64,000 nt of DNA from Paenibacillus sp. FSL K6-1096 (GCF_037977055.1 NZ_CP150274.1:5704001-5768000), one strand, 5' to 3'; numbered from the stretch's first letter, positions 7,700-16,565 are shown. The notes: generated by a model from the letters alone, not told the origin. Numbers and translations: made by a program.

Positions 7700-10447
7700 T
7701 TGAAAAAGCAAACGAATGTGTCACAAGCCGGCTGGAGGTTTACCGGGAATAACGGGGATTTCAGGCTGGAGCAGCCGGACCGGAGCAGTTATTTATATTT
7801 TCCGCTGGTGAATGAAGGGGGCATGATGTCCTCGATTAGTCCTAAGCTGCACGGGCAGGTGACTTCGGGTCATAATACGTTTCTTACGCCGCCCATCTCG
7901 GTAGAGGATCTGCATAACTCCCGGGCCTCGCGCAACTTCTGGGTCTACATTGAAGGCAAAGGCGCCTGGTCGGCGGCGGGCAATTCCGCGCGGCAGAATG
8001 CGGCATTCTATAGTGAAGCGGCAGATGAAGTGGTACTGGATGCCGGACTTTTGTGGCATAAAGTGACGCGTGAGAGCAAGGAGCTGGGGCTGCGGGCAGA
8101 GATCACCAGCTTTGTACCGTGCGGCACGGATAAGGTGGAGCTGATGAAGGTATCGCTCACGAACACCGGATCGGACCCGCTCAAGCTGACCGCAACGGCA
8201 GCGATTCCGCTGTATGCGCGTTCGGCGGATGATCTCCGTGACCACCGGCATGTCACTTCGCTGCTGAACCGCATCTATACCTCCGCTTATGGCGTTGAAG
8301 TGCAGCCTGCCTTGTCCTTTGACGAACGGGGTCACCGGGTGAACCATACCTCTTACGGGGTGTTCGGTGCGGCGGAAGGCGGAGAAGCTCCGGCCGGCTT
8401 CTTCCCGGTGCAGGAGGACTTCATCGGGGAAGGCGGAAGTCTGGACTGGCCGGAGGCGGTCGTGAACAATCTGGCACCGGAGTCTGGTGAAGACGGCGGG
8501 TTACATAGGGAAGGCTACGAGGCACTGGGCGGCCTGCGCTTTGCGGAGATTACACTGGCTCCCGGCCAGAGTTATTCTTATGTCGTAGCGATGGCGATTG
8601 CCAGTGACCGAATCGATGTGCCGGCACTGATGGCGAAGGTTGGTTCGGCGGCGGCTTTTGATGCGCTGCTGGAGGAGAACAAGAGCTTCTGGGCCGATAA
8701 AATCAACACCGTGGAGTTCCACACCGGCGATCACGCAGCCGATGAATGGATGAAGTGGGTGACGCTGCAGCCGGTGCTGCGCAGACTGTACGGAAACTCC
8801 TTCCTGCCATACCATGATTACGGCAGAGGCGGACGCGGCTGGCGCGATCTGTGGCAGGACTGCCTGGCCCTGCTGATTATGGAGCCTGCCGATGTCCGCA
8901 GCCTGCTCCTGAATAACTATGCCGGCGTCCGGATCGACGGCAGCAATGCGACGATTATCGGGCAGCAGCCCGGTGAGTTCATTGCCGACCGCAACAATAT
9001 TCCCCGGGTCTGGATGGACCACGGCGCCTGGCCGTTCCTGACGACGATGCTGTATCTGGATCAGAGCGGCGATCTCGACTTCCTGCTGCAGGAGCAGACC
9101 TATTTCCGCGATACCTTCATGAACCGCTGCAAGGAGCGCGATACCTCTGGGGAGCCGGGCACAGGAAGCAGCCTGCGGACGGCGGCAGGCGAGGTCTATA
9201 CCGGAACGATTCTGGAGCATATTCTATTGCAGAATCTGGTGCCGTTCTTCAATGTGGGCGAGCATAACAACATCCTGCTGGAAGGGGCGGACTGGAATGA
9301 TGGCCTGGATATGGCCGCCCAGCGCGGAGAGAGTGTAACCTTCACCGCCTTCTACGCCAGCAACCTGCTGGATCTTTCGAACCTGCTGATAACCCTGAAG
9401 GAGCGGACTGGCAGTGACACTCTGGAGCTTGCTGAAGAAATGGTACTGTTGCTTGACTCGTTAGGCGAATCCGTTGATTATGAATCGGTTGCGGCTAAGC
9501 ACGAGCTGCTGAACCGCTTCTATGCAGCCGCGCCGAATAAGGTAAGCGGAGTAAGAGCGGCCTTGAAGCTGGAAGAGGTAGCGCGTGATCTGGCCCGCAA
9601 GGCGGAATGGATCTTCAGCCACCTGCGCACGAATGAATGGGTAGAGAGCGAACATGGAGACGGCTGGTTCAACGGCTATTATAATAATGACGGAGAGCGC
9701 GTTGAAGGGGAACGGGCCGACGGCACCCGCATGACCTTAACCGGCCAGGTCTTCCCGCTGCTGGGCCACGCTGCGGCGCCAGAGCAGATTCCGAATATCA
9801 TCTCGGCGGTGGAGCGCAATCTGTTCGATGAGAAGACCGGCTACCGCCTGAACAGCAACTTCGGCGGCATTCAGCAGAATCTGGGGCGCGCGTTCGGCTT
9901 CGCCTTCGGCCACAAGGAGAACGGGGCAATGTTCAGCCATATGACCGTAATGTACGGCAATGCCCTGTATAAACGCGGTTATGTCCGGGAAGGCCGCAAG
10001 GTGCTGGATTCCCTGTACCGTCTGAGCGCTAACTTTGAGGTCAGCCGGATGTACCCGGGCATCCCGGAATACATCAGCGAAGAGGGCCGAGGCATGTATA
10101 CGTATCTGACCGGCTCGGCCAGCTGGCTGCTGCTGACGATGGTTACAGAGGTGTTCGGCGTCAAAGGCAAGCTCGGCGATCTGCTGCTGCAGCCGAAGCT
10201 GGTCAAGGAACAATTCGATGCGCAGAAGAGCGCTTCGATCAAAACACTCTTCGCCGGACGCGAGCTGAAAGTCGTCTATACGGCTTCAGGAAGCACCGAG
10301 TTCGGTGAGTACCAAATACACTCTGCAAAGCTTAACGGGGCTGAGGTAACGCTTCAGCGCGTCTCAGAGGGTGCTGTTGTGGCCCGCAGCCTGCTGACGG
10401 CTCTGCCTGAAGGAGAAGTTCATCTGTTAGAGGTGGAGCTGGCGTAA
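7700..10447 (+). CDS. GH94-family glycoside phosphorylase
   Basis: A ~915-residue cytoplasmic enzyme of the cellobiose-phosphorylase family, which cleaves beta-glucosides with phosphate to release alpha-glucose-1-phosphate. The N-terminal beta-sandwich runs to about residue 300. An (alpha/alpha)6 barrel follows with YHDYGRGGRGWRDLWQD, then EGADWNDGLDM near residues 530-540, whose ADWND segment carries the family's general acid, and later MTVMYGNALYKRG. GGGAGG (7685-7690) touches the ATG at 7691 but is 9 bases from a TTG at 7700, so TTG is preferred. No signal peptide is present. Laminaribiose, cellobiose or other beta-gluco-oligosaccharides are possible substrates, and sequence inspection does not decide. 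A mutarotase-like gene follows. Confidence 0.85.
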   Translation: MKKQTNVSQAGWRFTGNNGDFRLEQPDRSSYLYFPLVNEGGMMSSISPKLHGQVTSGHNTFLTPPISVEDLHNSRASRNFWVYIEGKGAWSAAGNSARQNAAFYSEAADEVVLDAGLLWHKVTRESKELGLRAEITSFVPCGTDKVELMKVSLTNTGSDPLKLTATAAIPLYARSADDLRDHRHVTSLLNRIYTSAYGVEVQPALSFDERGHRVNHTSYGVFGAAEGGEAPAGFFPVQEDFIGEGGSLDWPEAVVNNLAPESGEDGGLHREGYEALGGLRFAEITLAPGQSYSYVVAMAIASDRIDVPALMAKVGSAAAFDALLEENKSFWADKINTVEFHTGDHAADEWMKWVTLQPVLRRLYGNSFLPYHDYGRGGRGWRDLWQDCLALLIMEPADVRSLLLNNYAGVRIDGSNATIIGQQPGEFIADRNNIPRVWMDHGAWPFLTTMLYLDQSGDLDFLLQEQTYFRDTFMNRCKERDTSGEPGTGSSLRTAAGEVYTGTILEHILLQNLVPFFNVGEHNNILLEGADWNDGLDMAAQRGESVTFTAFYASNLLDLSNLLITLKERTGSDTLELAEEMVLLLDSLGESVDYESVAAKHELLNRFYAAAPNKVSGVRAALKLEEVARDLARKAEWIFSHLRTNEWVESEHGDGWFNGYYNNDGERVEGERADGTRMTLTGQVFPLLGHAAAPEQIPNIISAVERNLFDEKTGYRLNSNFGGIQQNLGRAFGFAFGHKENGAMFSHMTVMYGNALYKRGYVREGRKVLDSLYRLSANFEVSRMYPGIPEYISEEGRGMYTYLTGSASWLLLTMVTEVFGVKGKLGDLLLQPKLVKEQFDAQKSASIKTLFAGRELKVVYTASGSTEFGEYQIHSAKLNGAEVTLQRVSEGAVVARSLLTALPEGEVHLLEVELA

Positions 10448-10472
10448 GCTGCAAGCCGGACCACTGTCAATT

Positions 10473-10511
10473 AACGCCTGTCCCGCCGGTCTGCCGGGGG
10501 CAGGCGTTTTT
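10473..10511 (+). terminator. rho-independent terminator of the GH94 gene
   Basis: AACGCCTG / CAGGCGTT with an inner CCGG/GCCGG extension, followed by T4. Confidence 0.85.
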
Positions 10512-10631
10512 AACTAAAATTAACGAAAAATATCCCGCTATCCAGCGGATATGGATATAATTGTACAAGTGCAGGTTAGAGGCATTTAGCACACAGAAAA
10601 TTTAGCTTGGACCGGAAAGGATGGACATGAA

Positions 10632-11516
10632 ATGGCGCGTATTCTCTCAAACGGGCAGCTGACCGTGGAGATTGCTGATGTGGGTGCGTATGGAGGCACC
10701 CGGTTTGACTGGAGCGGATTTATTACCGGAGTGACTCTGGAGCAGGGAGGGCATACCTTTTGTGTTCCCGAGAGCCTGATTCCCGGACAAGGGACAGGAG
10801 GCAGCGGACTGTGCAACGAGTTCGGCATTTCCCGGGCAATTGGCTATGACGATGCTGCACCGGGAGAATGGTTCCCGAAGTTCGGAGTGGGACTGCTGCA
10901 GAAGCAGAAGGATGAGCCCTACTCGTTCGTGGGGGAGTATCCTCTAACTCCTTTCCCTGTAACTGAAGAATGGACTACAGACTCTGTTACATATACGGTA
11001 GAGCCGCTGGAATGCCGGGGCTACAGCATGAAGCTGGTTAAGACGCTGAAGCTGGAGGGAAACAGGCTGGACATCTTTTACTATGTGGAAAATGTTGGAA
11101 TGAAGCCGCTCCGTCTGGAAGAGTATATCCACAACTTTGTCGGAATCGATCAGGCTGATGTAGGGCCGGATTATGTGCTTAAGCTGCCGGGAAGCCCCCG
11201 GGTTACTTCGCCCGAATCCTCCTTCACAGAGAATCTGCTCAAGGTTGAGGGGAACCACCTGACATGGACAGGGGGGGCGGAACGCCAGTTCTACTGCAAG
11301 CTGGAGGGCTGGGAGCAGGCCGAGGCGGATTATTACTGGGAGCTGGTCCATAAGTCCAGCGGAGCCGGTATCCGGGAGAGCGGAGATTTTGCCGCAGAAC
11401 GGATTGCATTATGGGGAGACAAGCATGTCATTTCCCCTGAAGTTTTTATCGACATCACCATTTTACCGCGTCACAGCAAGGGTTGGCGCCGCAGCTATCA
11501 ATTTTTCACCTGCTGA
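10632..11516 (+). CDS. aldose 1-epimerase (galactose mutarotase-like fold) family protein
   Basis: A 294-residue cytoplasmic protein with the beta-supersandwich pattern of mutarotase-like proteins: an opening strand pair around YGGTRFDWSGFITGV, HTFCVPE, a GLCNEFGI loop, and a long run of strands (YTVEPLECRGYSMKLVKTLKLEGNRLDIF split over two strands). RBS AAAGG is ~11 bases before ATG 10632. It probably acts on sugar anomers released by the preceding GH94 phosphorylase, but it lies beyond that gene's terminator and no catalytic assignment is certain. It could instead be a hexose-phosphate epimerase-like or DUF4432-type protein. Confidence 0.65.
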   Translation: MARILSNGQLTVEIADVGAYGGTRFDWSGFITGVTLEQGGHTFCVPESLIPGQGTGGSGLCNEFGISRAIGYDDAAPGEWFPKFGVGLLQKQKDEPYSFVGEYPLTPFPVTEEWTTDSVTYTVEPLECRGYSMKLVKTLKLEGNRLDIFYYVENVGMKPLRLEEYIHNFVGIDQADVGPDYVLKLPGSPRVTSPESSFTENLLKVEGNHLTWTGGAERQFYCKLEGWEQAEADYYWELVHKSSGAGIRESGDFAAERIALWGDKHVISPEVFIDITILPRHSKGWRRSYQFFTC

Positions 11517-11553
11517 ACGCGCACTAGCTTACCTCATATGTGAATAATTATAC

Positions 11554-11583
11554 TTGCTGGTGTTTAACTTTATCTGCTATCAT
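11554..11583 (+). promoter_or_regulatory. putative serC promoter
   Basis: TTGCTG (11554-11559), 18 bp, TATCAT (11578-11583), about 40 bases before the TTG start of serC. Confidence 0.5.
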
Positions 11584-11625
11584 AGCGATATCCATATTCA
11601 TAGGAGAGAAAGGGTGGGAGCTATT

Positions 11626-12714
11626 TTGAGCAAGAGAGCATACAATTTTAATGCCGGTCCGGCAGCGTTGCCGCTGGAAGTATTGGAACGCGCACAGGCA
11701 GAGTTTGTTGAATTCCGGGAGAGCGGAATGTCGATTATGGAGATGTCGCACCGTGGGGCGATATACGAATCTGTGCATAATGAAGCTCAGGAACGCTTGC
11801 TTTCGCTCCTTGGCAATCCGCAGGGATATAAGGTATTGTTCATCCAGGGCGGTGCAAGCACACAATTCGCTATGGTGCCGATGAACCTGATCGGTGCAGG
11901 CCAGGTGGGCAGCTATGTGATGACAGGCAGCTGGGCCGAGAAGGCCTTGAAGGAAGCCAAGCTGACCGGGGGCGGACATGTAGCCGCATCCTCAGAAGAC
12001 AAGAAATTCCTGGCGATTCCTGAGCTTGCCAGCATTAAGGCTGCGGACAATGCCGCTTATCTGCATATCACCTCGAATGAGACCATCGAAGGCACACAGT
12101 ATGCCGAATACCCGGATACTGGTGAACTTCCGCTGATTGCCGACATGTCCAGCGACATTCTGAGCCGCTCCTTCGACATCAATAAGTTCGGCCTGATCTA
12201 TGCCGGTGCGCAGAAGAATCTCGGACCTTCAGGTGTCACGGTAGTGATTGCCAAGGAGGAGCTGATCTCCAGTTCTCCGGCAACGATTCCGACGATTCTG
12301 CGGTATGATACTCACTTCAAGAACAACTCTCTCTACAATACGCCGCCATCCTTCTCTGTATATATGGTCAACGAAGTGTTAAAATGGGTTGAGGAACAGG
12401 GAGGACTTGCCGGTATCGAAGCCAAGAACCGTGACAAGGCAGGTCTCCTATATGAAACGATCGACAGCAGTGACGGCTTCTTCCGCGGAGTCGCGGAGCA
12501 AGGCAGCCGCTCCATTATGAATGTTACGTTCCGGATGCAATCGGAGGAACTGGAGAAGCAGTTCATTAAGGCATCCGAAGCAGAAGGCTTCGTCGGCCTC
12601 AAGGGACACCGCAGTGTAGGGGGCTTGCGCGCTTCAATCTACAACGCAGTGCCTCATGAGAGCGTCAAGGCGCTGGCTGACTTCATGAAGCATTTCCGGC
12701 AGACCCAAGGGTAA
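11626..12714 (+). CDS. serC: phosphoserine aminotransferase (SerC)
   Basis: A PLP enzyme of serine biosynthesis converting 3-phosphohydroxypyruvate and glutamate to phosphoserine. It has 362 residues, the family length, and opens NFNAGPAALP. The PLP lysine is K197 in YAGAQKNLGPSG, and GHRSVGGLRASIYNA closes the substrate site. The start is TTG 11626 with GGGAG five bases upstream; a more upstream ATG at 11554 would add residues overlapping the predicted promoter. A short terminator separates it from trmL. Confidence 0.95.
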   Translation: MSKRAYNFNAGPAALPLEVLERAQAEFVEFRESGMSIMEMSHRGAIYESVHNEAQERLLSLLGNPQGYKVLFIQGGASTQFAMVPMNLIGAGQVGSYVMTGSWAEKALKEAKLTGGGHVAASSEDKKFLAIPELASIKAADNAAYLHITSNETIEGTQYAEYPDTGELPLIADMSSDILSRSFDINKFGLIYAGAQKNLGPSGVTVVIAKEELISSSPATIPTILRYDTHFKNNSLYNTPPSFSVYMVNEVLKWVEEQGGLAGIEAKNRDKAGLLYETIDSSDGFFRGVAEQGSRSIMNVTFRMQSEELEKQFIKASEAEGFVGLKGHRSVGGLRASIYNAVPHESVKALADFMKHFRQTQG

Positions 12715-12731
12715 TCTAAGAACGTTCCTGA

Positions 12732-12760
12732 CCTTCCGCCTGGCAGCGGAAGGTTTCTTC
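12732..12760 (+). terminator. terminator after serC
   Basis: CCTTCCGC / GCGGAAGG stem with a six-base loop and TTTCTTC, 17 bases past the serC stop. Confidence 0.75.
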
Positions 12761-12856
12761 ATGCCCGCACCCGGAAAGAACGTCTCCGTCTGCTCCCGGA
12801 AGCACCCGGAATTCATCACAGGGCCAAGTGCCCTACAGAGAGGAAGTATCCGTATT

Positions 12857-13321
12857 ATGGCATTACACATCGTGCTGGTGGAACCGGAAATTCCGGCGAA
12901 CACCGGCAACATCGCCCGCACCTGTGCGGCTACGGGAACTCACCTGCATCTTGTGCATCCGCTGGGCTTCCGCACAGACGATGCGACGCTGAAGCGTGCC
13001 GGGCTCGATTATTGGCATGCCGTGCATATTGAATATCACAATTCGTTCAATGAAGTGCTGGAGAAGTACAAGGAGGGCCGGTTCTTCTATGCCACGACCA
13101 AGGCCAAGAAGCGGTACACCGATTTCCAGTTCCGTGATGGAGATTTCTTCGTATTCGGCAAAGAAACCAAGGGATTGCCTGCGGAGATCCTGGAAGCCGG
13201 ACAAGAAACGGCCATGCGGATGCCGATGGGCCAGGCGGTGAGATCGCTGAATCTGTCCAATTCTGCAGCGATTGTGGTCTATGAAGCGCTTCGTCAACTG
13301 GATTTCCCAGAACTTTTCTAA
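12857..13321 (+). CDS. trmL: tRNA (cytidine(34)-2'-O)-methyltransferase (TrmL)
   Basis: A 154-residue SPOUT methyltransferase that modifies the wobble base of tRNA-Leu isoacceptors with SAM. Visible motifs are HIVLVEPEIPANTGNIARTC at the N-terminus, FVFGKETKGLP and the knot segment IPM-type MPMGQAVRSLNLSNSAAIVVYE. An upstream in-frame ATG (12761) would add 32 residues that begin in the serC terminator region. ATG 12857 with AGAGGAAG upstream gives the normal family length. Confidence 0.95.
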   Translation: MALHIVLVEPEIPANTGNIARTCAATGTHLHLVHPLGFRTDDATLKRAGLDYWHAVHIEYHNSFNEVLEKYKEGRFFYATTKAKKRYTDFQFRDGDFFVFGKETKGLPAEILEAGQETAMRMPMGQAVRSLNLSNSAAIVVYEALRQLDFPELF

Positions 13322-13397
13322 AAGTTGACATCATTTTTTATTTTTTTCAGCAGGATTCGACATAAAAGTAACGAAATAGTTGAATAGTGCCGAAATA

Positions 13398-13412
13398 AGT
13401 AGTATGACTACT
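13398..13412. promoter_or_regulatory. palindrome upstream of the AbrB-like gene
   Basis: A perfect AGTAGT-ATG-ACTACT palindrome lies 35 bases before the start codon, in an AT-rich leader. It could be an autoregulatory site. The promoter itself is not clear. Confidence 0.4.
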
Positions 13413-13446
13413 AATTATAAGTTGAACAGGAGAGTGTAAGTTAGAT

Positions 13447-13701
13447 ATGAAACCTGCCGGCGTTGTACGTAAAGTAGATCAGCTGGGTAGAATTGTTCTG
13501 CCTAAGTCTCTGCGTAAAAGGTATCAAATGAATGAGGGAGATCCCGTAGAAATTCTCGTTCAGGGCGACCATATTATTCTGGAGCGTTACCGCCCGAAAT
13601 GTGTCTTTTGCGGGTCAATGGATGGTGTAACCGAATACAAGGACCGTTATATTTGCGCAAGCTGCCTTTCGGAAATGACGCAATTGCCAAGACACGCGTA
13701 A
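13447..13701 (+). CDS. AbrB/SpoVT-family DNA-binding regulator with four-cysteine tail
   Basis: An 84-residue transition-state-type regulator. Residues 1-50 are a swapped-hairpin AbrB domain (GVVRKVDQLGRIVLPKSLRKR...GDPVEILVQGD). In place of the normal AbrB C-terminal helical domain there is a short segment with two CxxC pairs, C52/C55 and C70/C73, which looks like a zinc ribbon. AGGAG lies ~12 bases before the ATG. It is monocistronic, with a bidirectional terminator 100 bases downstream. In Bacillus such proteins repress stationary-phase genes; the targets here are unknown. Confidence 0.88.
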   Translation: MKPAGVVRKVDQLGRIVLPKSLRKRYQMNEGDPVEILVQGDHIILERYRPKCVFCGSMDGVTEYKDRYICASCLSEMTQLPRHA

Positions 13702-13800
13702 GAGCAGACCGCACACTATCTACATAGGGACAGTGCCAGAGCGGCTTCCTGTAACAGGGTTGCTGGTTGGACAATGCTCAAGTACATCATGAACACACAC

Positions 13801-13839
13801 AAAAAAAGAGCGCCGCACATCCGTGCGGTGCTCCTTTTT
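13801..13839. terminator. bidirectional terminator
   Basis: GAGCGCCGCAC / GTGCGGTGCTC with an ATCC loop, preceded by A7 and followed by T5, so it can end both the + strand AbrB-like transcript and the - strand small peptide gene. Confidence 0.88.
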
Positions 13840-13875
13840 GCTGTAGGCTTAAAGCCGCTTGCCGATGGGCGCTGC

Positions 13876-13980
13876 TTAGAGCCCCTTGGTCTTGTCATCA
13901 TTGTAGGAGGAAGTAAGGATGCCGGCAAGAAACAGCGCAAATACCAGGGTCACGATCCAAAAGGTCAGGGAGAACGACAT
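13876..13980 (-). CDS. 34-residue predicted membrane peptide
   Basis: A very short gene with good supporting signals. GGAGGTG lies seven bases before an ATG at 13980, and the frame runs to TAA at 13876-13878. The peptide starts MSFSLTFW, has one hydrophobic helix over about residues 4-22 and ends with a polar SSYNDDKTKGL tail. A bidirectional terminator follows 37 bases later. A TATACT -10 lies about 40 bases upstream of the start on this strand. It resembles small single-helix peptides often left unannotated; no function is known to me. Confidence 0.7.
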   Translation of the reverse strand: MSFSLTFWIVTLVFALFLAGILTSSYNDDKTKGL

Positions 13981-14086
13981 GCAGGGCACCTCCGTGATGG
14001 ACTATATTCGTTATCCTGAGTATACCTTGTTCTCCCGCAAAAATAAACGAAAATGTGATATTTAGCATTGACGATATTGCGCCGGG

Positions 14087-15154
14087 TTACTTGAAGAACA
14101 GGAAGCTGGTCGGGACACGGCGCAGATTGCCGTCAGAGGGCTTGTTGATGACCTTGCCTCTGAAGATCAGGGAGGACGAGCCGCCGCCATCCAGATTGTA
14201 AGCGTCGATCACACCGAGATTGTACAGCTTGTCCTGCAGCTCGGCCAGGGTAGCCCCGGAGTTGCCGTTCTCATTGTAGCCGTCAGCGACCAGGACCAGC
14301 AGCTGGTTATCCTTATAGTTGCCGATTACGGTACGCGGCGCCCGCTTCGGAGCGAGCTGCCATTTCTGCGGAATGACCATCTTGCTCTGGTTCTTCAATA
14401 ACACTGGAACAAAGGTCGCACCGAAGACCGGCTCAAGCTGATCCAGCTGTGCGCGGCTGGTGAATTTCCCTCCGATCAGCTGGCCGGACTTGTTCAGACC
14501 GACGAAGCTGAGATCCTTGTAGCTCGGCTCGAAGCCGTACAGATACTTGCCGCCGACAATAGTCGTCGAGAGCGGGTAACGCTTGCCGTTCTGGTCGGCG
14601 AAACCGCCGGCGTTGATGCCGGCTGCTGCGCCGTAGCGGTTCACCGCCTGCAGCGTGGTCTCAGAGGCGCCGGTGCCGTCACCGGCCAGGCTCATTTTCA
14701 TTGCGGATGTATCCTTCAGTCTGATCTTCAGGGCGTAAGCTGTATAGTTGCCGGGATTAAGCCGGTATAATTCCATGGTTATCCGGTCGCTGTTGATCAC
14801 ATCGGCAGGAATGCCCAGCCGGGACGAGATCCGCCGGTTATAGATCCGCTCAGGGCGGGAGGCCTGCGCAGCCGCTGTACTGACCATCGCATTCATAGCG
14901 TTCGTGGTCTGCTTATACAGCTGGGCGCTGGCGCTGATCGAGTCAATGGTGTATGCCGCCTTGTCTTTGGCGGCGGCCAGCTCCTGCTTCAGCTGTTCGG
15001 TCTCCTGCACCGGGCCGGGAACAGCAGCGAACGGTTCGGTGTTCAGTGTCAGCTGAAGCGGCGGCTGGTACAGCCACAGACAGAGCAGCAGTCCGAACAA
15101 TGGAGCGGTCAGGAGCATGAAGAACCGGTTCACTCTTTTGACAGGCGTCATCAT
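14087..15154 (-). CDS. phosphodiester glycosidase family (NAGPA/DUF2233) exported protein
   Basis: A 355-residue protein with an N-terminal membrane anchor (about residues 10-30), a helical stretch of ~60 residues and a C-terminal NAGPA-type domain. The latter shows AAAGINAGGFAD, RAPRTVIGNYKDNQLLVLVADG and the signature YNLDGGGSSSLIFRGK. The family removes GlcNAc from phosphodiesters (human uncovering enzyme) and occurs in bacterial exopolysaccharide loci. The start codon overlaps the stop of the upstream gene by ATGA, indicating translational coupling with the coiled-coil membrane protein. The substrate is unknown; cell-wall or teichoic-acid glycans are reasonable guesses. Confidence 0.85.
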   Translation of the reverse strand: MMTPVKRVNRFFMLLTAPLFGLLLCLWLYQPPLQLTLNTEPFAAVPGPVQETEQLKQELAAAKDKAAYTIDSISASAQLYKQTTNAMNAMVSTAAAQASRPERIYNRRISSRLGIPADVINSDRITMELYRLNPGNYTAYALKIRLKDTSAMKMSLAGDGTGASETTLQAVNRYGAAAGINAGGFADQNGKRYPLSTTIVGGKYLYGFEPSYKDLSFVGLNKSGQLIGGKFTSRAQLDQLEPVFGATFVPVLLKNQSKMVIPQKWQLAPKRAPRTVIGNYKDNQLLVLVADGYNENGNSGATLAELQDKLYNLGVIDAYNLDGGGSSSLIFRGKVINKPSDGNLRRVPTSFLFFK

Positions 15155-15558
15155 TTCAGCAGATCCATCTCTTTCTTGAGCGTATCAAGCTGCTTCTTGA
15201 CCTCGCTTAATTGCGTGTACAGCTTGTTGCTGTTATCCGTCTTGTTGCTGGCATTATCTTTGGTGAAGGTCAGGAGCTCGTTGAAGGTCTGGACAGTGCT
15301 CTGCAGCTCCTTCACCTGCTCGGTCAGGACGGCAATTCTGGATTCGTAATCGGTCTTCAAAACGGCAAGCTGCTGCTGGCTTTGAGATCCAAGCTCGCTC
15401 AGCACCTGATCCTTCAGATGGTTAGTGTAGCTGTACACGGCATAAACGCCGGCTGCGATCATCAAAACCCAGAACAGTAAAAACCATTTTACGGAAGAAC
15501 CGCTTCTCTCTGTGGTTCGCCGAGAGTGTACCCGGGTCGATTCCGCTAGCGGTTGCAT
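15151..15558 (-). CDS. single-pass membrane protein with coiled coil
   Basis: A 135-residue protein with a short basic N-terminus, one TM helix (about 24-44, WFLLFWVLMIAAGVYAVYSY) and an extracytoplasmic region predicted as coiled coil (DQVLSEL...QLDTLKKEMDLLK). GAGGTGATG precedes the ATG. It is translationally coupled to the phosphodiester glycosidase, so it may act as its partner or anchor in the envelope. No enzymatic motif is seen. Confidence 0.8.
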   Translation of the reverse strand: MQPLAESTRVHSRRTTERSGSSVKWFLLFWVLMIAAGVYAVYSYTNHLKDQVLSELGSQSQQQLAVLKTDYESRIAVLTEQVKELQSTVQTFNELLTFTKDNASNKTDNSNKLYTQLSEVKKQLDTLKKEMDLLK

Positions 15559-15840
15559 TTCATCACCTCATACCATATTTTTTCAAGTCCCCATTCTATC
15601 AGACTTTTGGTATTTTCGCAAAAGTGAAAGAGCAGGAGGTGAAACGACAAAAAGTAATTGCATCCGGTTAATCTACTGCGATACAATTTCTATAGATTGG
15701 AATATCTGAGGGACGTATTCAAGGTAAAAGAAGGAAGATTGGATTTGACAGCATAGATCCTTGCTTGCGTGTTGACAGGAAACGCTGATAGCGCTCTCCA
15801 TTCTGGTAAATTATATAGATAGCAGGAGGTCTTGGCAGGA

Positions 15841-16497
15841 ATGATGAAGGTCTGGCGGGTGGTCATTGTGGGGTGTCATCCCACAAGCATGTTAGGAACC
15901 AAACTTATACTTGAGGATGAGGAGGAGCTTGCGGTAGACGGAATGTACGCCACCTGGGGAGAATGCCTCCCGGTGGTTGAGGAGTTGAAGCCGGATTTGG
16001 TGCTCAGTGATTACCAGATGCCTGAAGGAACGGTGGAGCAGGTGCTGCCGGAGCTCAAAAAAGGCTCGCCAAACTCCCATGTCATTATTATGACGGAGGA
16101 GAACGACAAGGATATTTTTCAGCCTCTGATTGAGCTTGGAGCGAGCGGGGTATTGTCGAAGGGAGCCACCCCGGGACAGCTCCTGCAGATGATTAACGGA
16201 ATCCGTGAAGGTTTCCTCTCCATTCCGCTGGAATGGATCGAGAAGGGCTTCCGGCCGGTCACCTCCTCCAGAGGACTGGAGGGCGTAATGCAGCTGACAC
16301 AGACTGAGATGTTCATCATGGAACGCATTGTGCAAGGAATTACATACGATAAAATCGCACTGGAGATTCAAGTAAGCCGCCGCTCGATAGACAACTATCT
16401 GCGCAAGATTTATGTGAAGCTGGATGTCTCGACCCGGGCGCAGGCCATTGAGAAATTTGCACTGTTCTCCAGGCAGAACAAGCCAATCTACGCATAA
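15841..16497 (+). CDS. ComA/NarL-like response regulator with degenerate acidic pocket
   Basis: 218 residues: a receiver domain followed by a LuxR-type HTH (LTQTEMFIMERIVQGITYDKIA split, then VSRRSIDNYLRKIYVKLDV). D57 in VLSDYQMP and K in VLSKGA are kept, but the usual Asp-Asp pocket near residues 11-12 is Gly-Cys (VIVGCHPTS). Mg-dependent phosphorylation may therefore be weak or absent. AGGAGGT (15824-15830) suits ATG 15841; an earlier TTG at 15832 is too close. No kinase gene is adjacent. A PLP aminotransferase follows after 68 bases. It may be an orphan, phosphorylation-independent regulator. Confidence 0.85.
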   Translation: MMKVWRVVIVGCHPTSMLGTKLILEDEEELAVDGMYATWGECLPVVEELKPDLVLSDYQMPEGTVEQVLPELKKGSPNSHVIIMTEENDKDIFQPLIELGASGVLSKGATPGQLLQMINGIREGFLSIPLEWIEKGFRPVTSSRGLEGVMQLTQTEMFIMERIVQGITYDKIALEIQVSRRSIDNYLRKIYVKLDVSTRAQAIEKFALFSRQNKPIYA

Positions 16498-16565
16498 TCT
16501 CTGGATTACGACATAATAGAGTCAGGACCGGAATATTCTTAAACCAGATAAAAGGGGGGAAGCGT

